A stretch of 64,000 nucleotides of DNA from Lamellibrachia columna (GCA_963662155.1 OY759262.1:53904990-53968989), one strand, 5' to 3'; shown: positions 1-15,735, counted from the first letter of the stretch. Notes: a model not told the origin generated them from the sequence alone. Numbers and translations: made by a program.

Positions 1-168
1 GGGGTCACAAGGATTCACAGCTATGGGGTCACAAGGATTCACAGCTATGGGGTCACAAGGATTCACAGCTATGGGGTCACAAGGATTCACAGTTATGGGG
101 TCACAAGGATTCACAGCTATGGGGTCACAAGGATTCACAGCTATGGGGTCACAAGGATTCACAGCTAC
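1..168. repeat. 24-bp minisatellite, 7 copies
   Basis: Seven head-to-tail copies of a 24-bp unit (GGGGTCACAAGGATTCACAG plus CTAT). One copy has a C-to-T change (CAGTTAT near 93). The array starts at the window edge, so its true length is unknown. The near identity of units suggests recent expansion. Confidence 0.97.
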
Positions 169-179
169 AAATTAAACGG

Positions 180-2440
180 ATTTTTTTAAATTAAGGAATC
201 ATAAAAAACTTTAAAGGTCATTTAACAAAGTAACTAACTCATCATCTGAAAATGTTAAGGGGTCATCTCATATAATTAATGGGTTATCTCAAAATTAAAA
301 AGTAAGGAGTCATATCAAAAGATAAACTTAAGGGACCATCAAGGAGTCATCTAAAAATTGTAACAAGAGGGTCATCTAAAAAATCAGCCTCTTATTTTTC
401 TTTTTTAGGTGATCGCTTTTTAATTTCAAGATACCCTTTAGTTTTGGGGATTACTTCCTAATGTTGTTAATTAAAAATGTACCTCTAAATTGTATATATT
501 GAGTTGATCGATTAAATTGTTTAAACAATCCCCTTTAATAGCAATTAAAATCCATTGATATTTACTATCAATACGTGTGTAGGTTGTGGATTCAGACTAA
601 ATGTATAAACTAATTGTCTTGCATAATTCGTGGGCAAACACACGAGACGGCCTCCTTATATGTATGTTCTTAGATTACATAATAATAAAATATAATTATG
701 ATATGTATATGTACCGGAGTTACGCAAGCGAACACTAACAGCGTGCGGCGGGGAAGAGAAGAACCGATACACCATTTGAGGTTATGTTCTAGTAAGACGT
801 CCTAGCTGATCGTCTCAAACAAATGAAGGTGTCATATCGCAAAACTAAGAGGTCTTCCACAAATTGAAGGGAACCTTAAAAAAAATGTAAGGCTTATTCA
901 AAAATCAACTAGCTAATCATCTCAACAAATTAAGAGATCATGTCATAGAATAAAGGATCATATCAAAATATAAATATAACGAGTAGTCGAAATGCAAACT
1001 TAAGATTTTCTGTAAAACAAACTACAGAGTGTTCTAAGGTATTATAACATAAAGAAAACTGTAAGGGGTGATTTATCACAAATTAATAAACTGATCGTCA
1101 CGTTAATTTAATGGATCATCTCAACACATTATTGGGCCATGTAATCAAATAAATTAATCTTCTAGAAAAGTAAAGGATAATTTCGAAAAGTGTAAGGGAT
1201 CATTAAAATAATTATGTAGCTTATTATCTGCAAACAATTGGGATAATCTCATACAAAATAATAGGGCTTCTCGTAAAAGCAATGGGGTCATAAGACATGC
1301 AAGCCGTCATTATTAATAAATTAGCTGAGCGTTTCAATAAACTAAGGGATCATCATAAAATATTAAATACAATAAAGAGGTCTTCTAAAAAGTTGAAGAA
1401 TCATTTAAAAAACGTAGATATTCTTTAAAAAAGAACTAGCTGATCGTCTCAATAAATTAAAAGATCATCTTAAAATATAAAAGGGTCATCGAATAAAATA
1501 AAGGGGTCTTCTCAAACAAGTTAAATAAAAATAAAATAGAAGTGTATATTAAAAAGAAATGGCTGATCGTATCGACGCATCCAGGGAACATCTCAAAACA
1601 TTAAGGGTTCTTCCCATAAAATAAAAGGGTTTTCTCAAAAAAGTTAAGGCGTCATTTCACACTAAATTATAAATGTTCATTACAAAAAATCTAACTGATC
1701 ATCTAAATTAATTAAAAGATCATTTTCTAACATTAAAGTGTCATCTCATAAGAAGGTGTCTACTCAAAAAGGTTAATGGATCTTTTCAAAAATAGAACTG
1801 GCTGATCAGCACATTAACGGATCATCTCAAAACATTACGTGGGCATTTCATAAAATGTGTTTTCTCAATAAAGCTAAGGGGTCATTATTTGTTTTATGTA
1901 TATTAAAAACAAGCGTCATGCGTCGGAAGTGTGGAAAACTAGTTGTATAAATAAACAGGAAATCGCTACGTTGGTATATATATATATCCATGGCGCAGCC
2001 CATGAAATATGGATGCTGTGTGTTCAACAAGCTTTTCCTAATACACCACTGGCGTGATATTGTTGACTGTAGTTGCAAACGGTTAGTTTGTATTCATTCT
2101 TTTAGGTGCATCACCACAAAAAATTGCCTTTTGTTTCCATTTAAGTGATAATCAAGCAACATATACAATTAATGGGTACATTAAAAAAATATGACATTAA
2201 GGGTTAATCCCGTAAATAAGAGCCTGGTTTTTAGATGACCCTCTTGTGGCATTTTTTAGATGACTCCTTAATGTTTTTATAGCCCACTTACATTTTTGAG
2301 ATTACATATTTTAAAAATCCGTTTAATTTATTTGAGATAACCCTTTATATTTTCGATGTGATCCCATATTTTTACCACTTCAATTTGCATTTACTTACAT
2401 ATTTAGATTTCCCTTGATTAATGAAGTGACCGCTTGGGAA
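180..2440. repeat. Degenerate AT-rich array of GGGTCATCTCAAAA-like monomers
   Basis: Dozens of diverged copies of a short block of the type AAGGGGTCATCTCAAAA-TTA recur every 25-45 bp, mixed with a related block resembling GCTGATCGTCTCAA. From about 2215 to 2440 the same words appear reverse-complemented (GATGACCCTCTT, GATGACTCCTTA). No coding exon or RNA gene was recognised here. It looks like an old, scrambled minisatellite, possibly sharing its GGGGTCA core with the array at the left edge. Confidence 0.6.
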
Positions 2441-2451
2441 GACCCCATTAT

Positions 2452-2456
<5 letters not shown>

Positions 2457-2517
<61 letters not shown>
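2457..2517. repeat. (AT)n microsatellite
   Basis: Uninterrupted TA dinucleotides directly upstream of the decayed Kunitz exon copy. The intact Kunitz exon also has an (AT)n tract at the equivalent place. Confidence 0.97.
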
Positions 2518-2520
<3 letters not shown>

Positions 2521-2673
2521 ACCTCATGTTGAACAGTGCCCTGTAATGTAAAAAAAAATGTATCACGCCGAGCATAACGACCGCGATTCTGCTTCCGGCC
2601 GGCAGAAGCTGGTACGTGCAAGGCGTACATGCGGAAGTTGTACTACACCACCGCTGGCGGTGGCCTAGGCTAG
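2512..2673 (+). pseudogene. Decayed duplicate of the first Kunitz exon
   Basis: From 2512 the sequence aligns with 3374-3540, including intronic words (TGACCTCATGTTG) and the first half of the Kunitz domain. From 2579 it reads RPRFCFRPAEAGTCKAYMRK followed by LYYTT, then runs into glycine-rich codons and a TAG at 2671. The second half of the domain (Y-G-G-C-G-G and the last cysteines) is missing, and the acceptor CACAG of the intact exon is altered. This is a broken tandem copy of the exon, duplicated with its (AT)n intron tract. Confidence 0.8.
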
Positions 2674-2774
2674 GACTAGGCAAAGGGCCCGCTTTATTTT
2701 GAGCACATGTGTTATACTTTTGACGACATTTTGCAGATGATATGACACATAAAACATTCTTAGCGTAGTTAGTG

Positions 2775-2997
2775 GATATCAGCAGTGACTCCCAGGATGA
2801 TGCGCATTGTCCTGTCCGGAAGCGACAGGGCGGTTATGAATGGTTGGATCAAAATACCCTGTCTGTTGTTCACATTGACCTGGTGGATGCTTTAGCGGAC
2901 AATGCAAACTAATAGCAAATAATTCGGGACTTTCAAAAATGTCCGTTATAGATATGTGTTCGTTATGGACAGGTGTCCGCTAAACCAGGTTTTACTG
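2775..2997 (+). mobile_element. 3' end of a pogo/Tigger-like DNA transposon
   Basis: A short open stretch from 2775 to TAA at 2910 encodes an acidic tail (ISSDSQDDAH...LVDALADNAN). It is followed by a terminal sequence which, reverse-complemented, starts CAGTAAAACCTGG and contains GCGGACA words. The end falls beside TA at 2998. The CAGTAAAACC-type terminus next to a transposase C-terminus is typical of pogo/Tigger elements (family knowledge). The partner terminus and the DDE core were not found, so this is a truncated remnant. Confidence 0.5.
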
Positions 2998-3008
2998 TAC
3001 GTGTGTGC

Positions 3009-3378
<370 letters not shown>

Positions 3379-3452
3379 TTGCTTGACCTCATGTTGTAAA
3401 ATGCCATGGAATGTTAAATTTTTTTTTATAATTATTATCATCCCGAACACAG

Positions 3453-6910
<3,458 letters not shown>

Positions 6911-7037
6911 TGAGGTATGTTGAATATTAATTCAAGTGTATTAAATCAGTACCGGATCGGCTCTTTCGAACAATAACTTAGTCTGGCCTTAGTGAACGCC
7001 ATGAAATAGCAGTGGTAACTTTGAATTAATTAACTGT

Positions 7038-7298
<261 letters not shown>

Positions 7299-7395
7299 CA
7301 ACAGCGTCATATAACAACAGCGTCATATACACCTTTATGTCTCTTTTACCTTATGTTCCAATGTTCCAAGCTTAATGAAAACTCTAAATATCCAG

Positions 7396-7585
7396 GTTCC
7401 AGATACGTGTGGACGAACGAGAAGATGACAGACTACCACGTGTGTTCGCGCCGGAAGAAATCGTGTCGGCGTTAGTGACCTTCACTGCACGATCAATAAG
7501 AACGCAATTTATGTAAACACTGTGAAGTGATTATAGTTCAATCTACACGGATGTACGCAACATAATAAACTGCTATGTCAACAGC
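7396..7585 (+). terminator. Candidate 3'UTR exon with AATAAA
   Basis: An acceptor (AAATATCCAG) precedes non-coding sequence that ends in AATAAA at 7564-7569, the expected polyadenylation signal for the inhibitor gene. The cleavage site would lie about 10-25 bp further on. The assignment depends on the UTR intron starting at 6915. Confidence 0.5.
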
Positions 7586-7589
7586 GAAT

Positions 7590-8213
7590 CGCGTGGAGTG
7601 TACTTTTGATAACCACTTCTGTGTGGATATTCTTCCTTGTTCATTTTCTGGTTTCCGCCTTCACTTTACGCCGTATCTTAAACCAGATCGGCTTTACAAA
7701 TTAATTGACAAATATTGGTTCTGCTGTCTTGTTTGGAAACATAAATATATTTTGTTGTACACGGCTTTGCTTCAAATCACGCAGTTCATCACAGGCACCG
7801 TAACATTCATATTTGTGTTGCAAAGCAAGTAAAATAATATTGTATACAAAGACATATGTCAACATGTTGGGTTAGGTATATTCTGCTGGAGGTTGTATGT
7901 TACCCAAAACATTTACCCACCTAGCGGGTTGGGAAGATGCATTACTACATCCATCAAAACAAACAAGGTATGCAGTATGCAGGTTTGCAGTTTTTCCAAC
8001 AAACACAACGAACTTTGAAGGTGTGTCCACAATACCTGTCCATACAATTTGCTCCTTCAAATTAAAAATAAATGAGGCATACCAGTTGTCATACATTATT
8101 ATGACCAATTTACACATATCTGCCTCAGTCGATCCTCTGATTCTGATTTTAACATTTTGCCTAAACAATAGGCCTGATATATATTAATTTAATCAGTCAA
8201 AGAAGATGCAGGC

Positions 8214-8217
<4 letters not shown>
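7590..8217. other. Unassigned interval
   Basis: Mixed sequence with short open frames on both strands. None shows a recognisable motif or splice context. Nothing supportable was found. Confidence 0.5.
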
Positions 8218-8561
<344 letters not shown>

Positions 8562-8626
8562 ATATCTGATTGTGATTTTTTGCTGCATAATTTGTACTAC
8601 AAATTACACAATAAGTGCTAGGTACA

Positions 8627-8656
8627 CTCGACCGCTCGACCGCTCGACCGCTCGAG
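8627..8656. repeat. 8-bp tandem repeat CTCGACCG, nearly 4 copies
   Basis: CTCGACCG is repeated three full times and then partly, ending CTCGAG. GC-rich in an AT-rich setting. Confidence 0.9.
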
Positions 8657-8988
8657 ATGTTGTTTGTTCATCAGTATATATAATTACACGTATAGATAAT
8701 TGGCATGTCGATTTACTACGAAGAACACTTTCCGATGATATTTCTATGTAGCTTATTTTACGTGTACACTATATTTGCACGTGGTATTAAGTAATTAAAG
8801 TAATATTGTAGCAGATACAACGCGACGCATTATCTTGTAATCGTTCAATCACTTGATACGTTTAGGGTCTGTCGCAATTATCGACATGTATATACTTTTC
8901 CAGATTGAACATACACGGATGAATTAATGCTACGACACAGTGCGCACATTTTGGACATTCACAGATAACCACCAGATTATGTATATAA

Positions 8989-9370
8989 CAATGTTTCGCA
9001 TGCCTGCGTCTTGTGTCATTAATACAAATCTCCCTACAAAATTGGATGATTTGTTCGTGATAAACTGGCGTGGAGCCTGAGCTAGTTTCTGGAAACGTGT
9101 GATTACTGGTGAAGTTGCCCTGTCTGGACTTCTAGTTTGAGCTAATAATAGAGGTGGCGCCACTAAATACTGTCGGCACCTCACAAGCATCGCAGGTATA
9201 ACAATCTGCTCGGAGGACCCCGACTTGCACGCAATAAGTTATTTCGTCTTTGGACAAAATTGTATTTCGCATGCCTACGTCTTGTGTCATTAATAAACGT
9301 CTCCCTACTAAATCTGATTACTTGTTCTTAATAAACTGGCGTGGAGCCTGAGCTAGTTTCTGTAAATGTC
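8989..9370. repeat. Diverged direct repeat of about 115 bp
   Basis: The block at 8989-9105 (TTTCGCATGCCTGCGTCTTG ... GGCGTGGAGCCTGAGCTAGT) recurs at 9262-9370 with substitutions and small gaps, about 270 bp downstream. No coding signal was seen. From 8700 to 9700 I recognise nothing else. Confidence 0.85.
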
Positions 9371-9707
9371 AGTCATAACAGGAAACGTGTGAGCAAAAAA
9401 ATTACATTCAATTTATTTATTACCGTAATAATAATAGGCATGTAATGCCGAAAGCCCTGGGAGTGACAATCACGTTACGATTTTCTAGAAGTTCCACAGT
9501 AGGGGCGTAATTACAAAGTGGATTACATGTACAAACAGAAAGGCCGGGATACTCGATACCCCACCTCCACCGGCAAGAGGGAGACTACCCCACCCCCAGA
9601 TGAAGCGTCAGGCACATGAATTCAATTGGTGTTCTAATGTCAAACAGTAACATGATCAATAAACAGTTGTACTCTTAAAAAGTAACAAACTAAGATCACA
9701 GTACACA

Positions 9708-9800
9708 GTCCAGTGACAGCGACTCACGAGCAGCTATACCAGGCGCCTCCCGCCTCACGAGTAGCTGTACAAAGCGCCTCCCGCCTGACGAGCAGTGCCG
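9708..9800. repeat. Short tandem repeats around GCGCCTCCCGCCT
   Basis: A unit of about 35 bp containing ACGAGCAGCTATACCAGGCG then CCTCCCGCCT is repeated about 2.5 times with changes. The open frame across it shows no known motif. Confidence 0.65.
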
Positions 9801-10392
9801 GATCCAACCACCAGACGAGCCACCAGGGTATCACTTCGGGTTGTGTAGACTGCCATCATTTCATGGGTGCATGTTTAGGAGCCCCTGAAACAATGCAAAA
9901 AAACTCGGCAGAAAAAGTTCAACAGCAAGAATGGATCATGCAATTATGGCTTCTTAGTGTGAGAAGGATTTAATTATAATGTAACTATTGAAAAAGGTCG
10001 AGCGCATTTTGAGTCCACCTTAGCAACTCCTGCAGCCTTCCTCAACATGCTGGAGGACTATGATCGAGGCAGAAGAAGTTTGTCAGAGAATCTGAACAAA
10101 GGCCCACCATTACCATCATTCACGTAGCAACATGTGACGGCATGTGCTGCCGCCTGTGGAGTGAATGTCCAAATTGAAAGGGCGGCCTGTTCTATGCTTC
10201 TACGACAAGACAATGAGTTTAAGCTTTGACTTCGTTATACGACAATGATTCATGTTGATGTTACGGTCCCCTTTTTTACCTCACTGATCCGGAGAAAAGC
10301 AAATAACATTAACGTAAACATGGTTTTAAGTAAAGCGAGAGTGAAAGTAGTTCACACAAATTAGTGTAAGCGTTTTAACTAATCTTCTTAAA

Positions 10393-10836
10393 TCACGTGT
10401 AGTGAGGACTACGTATAACTATACTTGGACGATGCCTAGCAATGCCACGCATGTGCTTGGTGATCAGGTAGTTGGATGTTGGGTCAAATAAACCCGCTGA
10501 TTTATGCACATCCGCAATAGCAGCTAAATATGGACGAATTGAACTAGGTGCCTTCCATTCCTTGCAAAGGGTCTCACATAAACATCTAACAACATAGGTA
10601 GAAGCAGGGATAAATCGGCGCTTGCCCTTTTTAAGGTGTTGACAGAAATTCACAAAATGTCGCCAGTTACTGCGACATCTTGCTCTAGTACCAGGAGTGT
10701 TGGCCTGCTCTATCGTTGTTACTGAAGCTTCGCCCAGGCAGCCAATGAATAGGAAGTGGCACTTTCTGGGAGTGAGTGTTGGTTGCACTACCTTTGCCTT
10801 GTCTTCCTGCAACCGAGAGATATAATCAACGACCAC
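10393..10836 (-). pseudogene. Tyrosine-recombinase core-binding fragment (DIRS/Crypton-like)
   Basis: The minus-strand frame contains SNWRHFVNFCQHLKKGKRRF, then IRPYLAAIADVHKSAGLFDP and YLITKHMRGIARHRPS. This is the layout of the helical core-binding domain of tyrosine recombinases carried by DIRS-type retroelements and Cryptons in invertebrates (family knowledge). The catalytic domain (R..HxxR..Y) that should follow is not visible downstream towards 10393. It is a fragment, and its parent class cannot be fixed from this piece. Confidence 0.6.
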
Positions 10837-11111
10837 ATTCGTCTTTCCTGGAATGTGTTTTGTGGGACATACACAGGACCACTAGCTCTCTAATAAGCTT
10901 TATCAAGCTAACATATTCTGCTAACCTGCTAAATCGACATGCCTTCTGCTAAGGTGAATGTCGAGAACAATGAAGGAACTGTATTATTTCGATTAAAACT
11001 GACATATTAATAACGTCGCCTGTTCAGTTTTGAAGAAGTGAAAAATATTGTAACTGTCATCTACATTTCAGGCCGAAAGCGAAGGGGGTGTGTATCTTCT
11101 TGCAGAGGGCA

Positions 11112-11190
11112 GAAAATGGCAATGTATGTATGTATATATATGTATGTATGTATGGATGTATGTATGTATGTATGTATGTATGTATGTATG

Positions 11191-11262
<72 letters not shown>

Positions 11263-11550
11263 TATATGCATATATGCATATATGCATCCATCCATACATT
11301 CATACATACATACATACATACTTACATACATACATGTGTACACACATGAACACATTCATATATACACACGAACATATGTACACAAGCATGCGCGCACGCA
11401 CACAAACAAGTACATTCATAAACATACGCACATGCATGCATACATATATACATACATACATACATACATACATACATACATACATACATACATAAATACA
11501 TACACACATACATACACACATATATACACACATTCGTACATACATAAGAA
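11112..11550. repeat. Compound microsatellite (ATGT)n-(AT)n-(GCATAT)n-(CATA)n
   Basis: Plus-strand ATGT repeats (about 11120-11192) pass through (AT)n (11195-11258), then GCATAT and CATA repeats (11258-11545). Because the first and last parts are reverse complements, the array can fold on itself. All frames through it are artefacts. Confidence 0.95.
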
Positions 11551-11679
11551 GTTATAGTGTCGGAATGACCGAGCCAAAGAGTGGCCCAGTAGGGAGGGTC
11601 ACTGTGACTTCCGGTCGCAGAGCCTTCTGGGTACCGTGAGCGCCCCGTGGCGGCGACATATATCCCTATGCATAACCCT

Positions 11680-11835
11680 AGAGCGCCCCCTAGCGACTGG
11701 AGCTAACCCTAACCGTCGTTACCCCATTTTTTTTTATTGGAGGGCTAACCCTAACCCCTATCGACTGCTGGAGCTAACCCTAACTGTCGTAACCCCACCC
11801 TGTAGACGTTTGCGGTCTTAACCCTGACGGAGTGA
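11680..11835. repeat. Telomere-like CTAACCCTAAC motifs in the Polinton end region
   Basis: CTAACCCTAAC-type words occur at about 11701, 11744 and 11774, with AACCCTGAC at 11819. They are separated by diverged copies of (C)GACTG(G/C)(T)GGAG. This is a degenerate tandem arrangement rather than a telomere. The neighbouring word GCGCCCCCTAGCGACTGGAG also occurs at the start of element 2, so the block may belong to the terminal repeat. Confidence 0.6.
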
Positions 11836-11914
11836 CCCATGCGCAGCAATTAAGAATACGGTCATTATCAAAGGGACTAATGGAGACGAGAAATCAACGC
11901 AACACGGTATGGTA

Positions 11915-12215
11915 CGAGTGCACACGTATTTTATTGAACAACACAAGCAACATGACGATACAACAAGGGTAGCGTGTAATATCACCACTACGACTACGAC
12001 TACGATGAATATGATGAATATGATGATGACTTGACTTGCGGATGTTGACCATCATGCCAGCGGTCGCGAGCTTAGGGGTGTCTCCACCTCGCCAGAGGTT
12101 CGAGGGTGATCGATGATGACGAGGCGACTTGCGGATGTTTACCATCACGCGAGAGGTCGCGAGCTTACGGGTGGTGCGTCCACCTCGCCAGAGGCTCGAT
12201 CGATATACTACTACT
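11915..12215 (-). promoter_or_regulatory. Shared 3' region of Polinton late genes with minus-strand AATAAA
   Basis: The word GTGCACACGTATTTTATTGAA is shared (as GTGCACACGTATTTTATTGA) with 61832-61852 in element 2. On the minus strand it supplies AATAAA downstream of the protease gene, fitting a late-gene polyadenylation signal. From 12040 to 12195 a 70-bp unit (ACTTGCGGATGTT..CCATCA ... CCACCTCGCCAGAGG) is tandemly repeated; a related repeat lies in element 2 at 61937-62050. Confidence 0.6.
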
Positions 12216-12249
12216 ACTACTACTATGACGAACGATAATACAGTCTACC

Positions 12250-12703
12250 TTATCGCAGCTGTTTCAGGCAATCAAATACGCGGCAATCGTTAGCTACTAG
12301 GTCGGTGCCGAATAGGTTAACAAAAGTTCTCATTGGAACGCCAATACAACGAAGCAATACAAAAGCAACACAATATTTATCCACAAACGTTATACAGAGG
12401 ACACTGAAGCCTCTTGCTATTATGAGTCCAATCGGAACAATGTTCGTTCAGGAAGGTGCGGAACGCAGCGTGTCGTGGCGGCAGACCCTACGTGCAGAAG
12501 TAATCGCCGCGTCCGTCGGCGTCCAGGTACAGCGCTATCCAATGTTCGCCCGGTTCATCGCCGTCGTCGGTGTTGCACACGAAGGCAGCGGGCAGAGCGC
12601 CGTCTATCGTCGTGGGCAGTCCGTCTTTGGGTACGACGCCGCGAAATATCGATCTGGCGCGCGGGTCCATCGCCAGAAGTCTAGCGATCTGCAGGGTGTC
12701 CAT
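12250..12703 (-). pseudogene. Polinton adenain-like cysteine protease, broken
   Basis: The gene is homologous over its length to the intact protease at 62050-62529. It opens MDTLQIARLLAMDP and keeps the His-containing motif GEHWIALYL. A TAG interrupts it at about 12486-12488, and a frameshift follows just after the NVCG motif that holds the predicted catalytic Cys. It is therefore inactive. In adenoviruses and Polintons this enzyme matures capsid proteins (family knowledge). It starts just downstream of the hexon-like stop, the same compact order as in element 2. Confidence 0.85.
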
Positions 12704-12704
12704 C

Positions 12705-13968
12705 TCAGTAGTCGTAGATGATGTTGCGGTTCTTGTCTATTTCCAGCACGGACTCGAGCTCGGCGTAGACGACGACGTTCACGGTGTTCAGCAGCGCGTT
12801 GCGGAAATGCAGTTCTATGCGCAGGTTGCCCTTTTGTACCAGATGGAAGCAGGAACCGTCGCACTGGTCGGGGGTCAGGTCGAAACCGAAGAAGGTGTAG
12901 CCGTGTCGGTATCGCTGCGAGTCAGTCCGTTCCCCTCGTCCTGCCACATCTTGCCGGTCGAGGAGAACAGACTCGTGTAGCTTCTGACGAAGAGGTCGTC
13001 TGCGAAATTGGGCTGGAAAGGTTTGGAGGGTATCTGTCGTCCGTCCACGTACACCGCGTGGAAGTTGATGGCGTTGTTCTTGGCGTGAAACGGATTCTTG
13101 TCATACGCACCGTTGTAGGCATCGTTATCGATGCAGCACATCACCAGACGTTTCGGCAGGGTACCGAGGAACAGGTTCTCGTACGTGTGCGACCGAGTGC
13201 CAGCAGGAATGGAGTACACCTTGCACTCGACGGATCGCATCGGATACTTGACCGTGCTCTTCTCCAGAGCCTTGATGTGCGCCATCTGCACGGTCGGATT
13301 CAGGGTGGCCTTCTTTGCAAACAAGGTGGCATTGACGATTTGTATTTTGTAATCGGGGTTGAGCCCACCAGCCATGAGTGCAAAGGCAGGCTTACTACGA
13401 ACCAGTCGTATCTTGACATCGACGCCGTTGATCAGTAATGTATCCTGCAGAAAGAGATCCACGTGGAGACGGCCCATCATATCGACCATGCGACTCCTTA
13501 GGATGTTCTCTCGTCGAGTCACGAACCCTTCGTTAGCCGCGGGTCCGTCGGCTATCTCGACGGCGTCCATGCGAGTGGCCGTGTCCTTGTGCCACAGCTG
13601 ACTCGTCAGTTGCGTGTCCTTGGCATCGGGACCGTAGCTCAGCAGCGTCTCTATGTAGGCGCGATACGCATACGTGTTGGTCGAAGAGGTCACGAGCGTG
13701 CCGTTCAGGTAGAGGTCGACTTGACTGAACAGCGCAAGCAGCCAGTTATTCACCTGTCCCACGGGGTCGGCCAAGTCGAGATCGTCGCCTTTGGCTCGTG
13801 TCAACTTCGCCTGCACGTGCAGCATCGTGTTGGCGAGATCCAGGTAATCGTCGCCCGATCCGGGTATGAGGAATTATATCGGTCCACCCGATTCCAGAGA
13901 GGACATGGGCTGATGTTCCACTACGTGACTGTCGATGATGTTTGTCTGAGTGAGGGGTACGGTAAAGA
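12705..13968 (-). pseudogene. Polinton hexon-like major capsid protein (F54H12.2-like), broken
   Basis: It aligns along nearly the whole length of the intact gene at 62531-63847. Lesions: an in-frame TAA at 13874-13876 where the other copy has a Glu codon (after SGGPI), and a one-base shift near 12920 that splits off the last 75 or so codons (YTFFGFDLTPDQCDG to NRNIIYDY). The N-terminus is fused in frame to the upstream core-protein gene, so the separate start has been lost by deletion. The protein family is the double-jelly-roll capsid of Polintons (family knowledge). Confidence 0.85.
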
Positions 13969-14274
13969 GTATACGTTTACGAGCTCGCACGCCAGGGGCC
14001 AAAAGGCCACGCATCAGATTCCTACCGGCATCCGTGACGCGTCGTTTGGTTGCCCTTTTTATGCTCTGTCCTGACATGACGTCGTCGGCTATGCGCACGC
14101 CGGTCTTCAACGCCCCCTTTCCCAACGCCACGGCACCTCTCTTGATTAGTGGCATGGCGCTACGCAACATATCTCCGAACAGACTGCCTAGTCCGTGACC
14201 CCGCTGGTATTGGGCACCGGCGAAGTAGGGCAGTGCACCACCCGCCTGACGCGCGTAATACTAGTTGTAATTCA
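13969..14274 (-). pseudogene. Polinton small basic core protein (pX/pVI-like), broken and fused
   Basis: The frame begins four bases after the penton-like stop with MNYN, meets TAG at codon 5, and continues with a Gly-rich part (QRGHGLGSLFGDML) and a basic helix (KRGAVALGKGALKTG, IKRATKRRVTDAGRN). It then runs directly into the hexon-like N-terminus. Such small Gly-rich/basic proteins sit next to capsid genes in Polintons and adintoviruses and resemble adenovirus core or pVI-like proteins. Element 2 has the matching C-terminal part as a separate gene. Confidence 0.65.
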
Positions 14275-14277
14275 TCT

Positions 14278-14701
14278 TCAGAACAGTCCGTTCCTGTGCC
14301 GTCGAAAATGAAGCGTCACGGTCACTCTACCGTACTCGAATGGCACGCGCCGTCCGGTGTCGTCTCTTATATCGATCTCGATCGACTTGAAGTGCGAGTA
14401 CAACAGAGGCACGTAGTGAATGTTAGTGAACCTATCGGATACCGTTTCGCAGTGACTTCCGCCAACCGGGAGGGCTCGCAACAAAGGTGCGACACTGTCA
14501 CCTACTATGCGAGACTCCACGACGTCTGTGTAAACGTATATGGTATCGAACCCTTGATCCATCTGCACCACGTGTTCGGCCTCTTTACGGTAGGTATACG
14601 GACCATCGGGAGTCTCTTTGGGTGGCAAAAACACGCCAGCCGACGGTGTGAGACCGATATTCCTTCCACCTAGTCTCGGGTTCTCGTCCGTGCTTGCCCT
14701 C

Positions 14702-14797
<96 letters not shown>

Positions 14798-15315
14798 ATT
14801 GTTGCTGACATAATTGATCCTAGTAATGATGGTCCTATTGATGATACCGATGCTACCGATGGCGGACTGCTGACCACCGACGGTTCGAATCCTAACATTC
14901 TTCCCAATGCACTGCGGTGAGGTACAGTGAACTCGGTGCCTGGTGTCATGTGCAACGTCATTTTTTGAGTGATGGCGCTGTAGCTAAATTTTGTCCGCAC
15001 CTTATCCGTCACCATAGTGTTCAGTCCCTTGTTGACGTGGTTCATCAATGTCATGGGAGACTTGTAATATCCAGCACTGATCTTCGCACTCGGGGTTAGA
15101 CCCATAGCAATCGTCTCGTTAAGGAAGAACCAGGTGTCGTACATTCCTATGTTGTACCACGTATGCGGGTACTGTATCTCTGCCAACCCGCATTCCCACT
15201 CGCCAGTCAGATCGATACGTCGAGGTAAGTCGGTGATGTAATGAGCCAACGTATTGTCGGGATACATCTTCATGGAAGCGTTGCTAGGCAGTGTCAGGTA
15301 GAAATCAGTCGCCAT
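14278..15315 (-). CDS. Polinton penton-like minor capsid protein with poly-Ala insert, intact
   Basis: A 345-residue open frame from ATG to stop with the conserved N-terminal pattern FYLTLPSNASMKMYPDNTLA, then LTGEWECGLAEIQYPHTWYN, typical of the Polinton minor (penton-like) capsid protein. The C-terminus has HYVPLLYSHFKSIEIDIRDD. Residues about 180-212 are an uninterrupted alanine tract produced by a CTG/CAG repeat. It is the only major gene of element 1 still fully open. Apart from the tract its length fits the family. Confidence 0.85.
14704..14795. repeat. (CTG)n, about 30 units, inside the penton-like gene
   Basis: Pure CTG on the plus strand, read as GCA (Ala) in the minus-strand gene. 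It keeps the frame open. Confidence 0.97.
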
Positions 15316-15500
15316 TGCGTCGCAACGTGGGATTGGGAAGCAGGTAACCCAAAAAACTACTCAACAGGGCCGTCCACATATTAGAATTATCGTGACCTGT
15401 GGTCAGGTTGTAAATGCTTATCAGAATGACCGTGAACAAGATGAGGACCTGACACAGAAAGACTATTTCCTCTTTATGACACACGGTACCGAACAGATGC
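15305..15500 (-). CDS. Polinton small membrane protein
   Basis: The conserved part reads EEIVFLCQVLILFTVILISI, then YNLT and LLSSFLGYLLPNP, ending 11 bases inside the start of the penton-like gene. It has one clear transmembrane segment and a second hydrophobic stretch. Small proteins with the LLSS.LGYLLPNP signature occur next to the penton-like gene in Polintons. The open frame extends back through the neighbouring repeat as poly-Ser to 15898, so its real start is obscured. Confidence 0.65.
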
Positions 15501-15507
15501 CAAGGAG

Positions 15508-15735
<228 letters not shown>

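Noticed and set aside
1..168. CRISPR array
   Set aside because: Units are directly adjacent without spacers, in a eukaryotic context; it is a minisatellite.
12305..14198. Plus-strand frames opposite the Polinton capsid genes
   Set aside because: Shadows of high-GC minus-strand coding sequence; the minus-strand readings align to element 2 and to known families.
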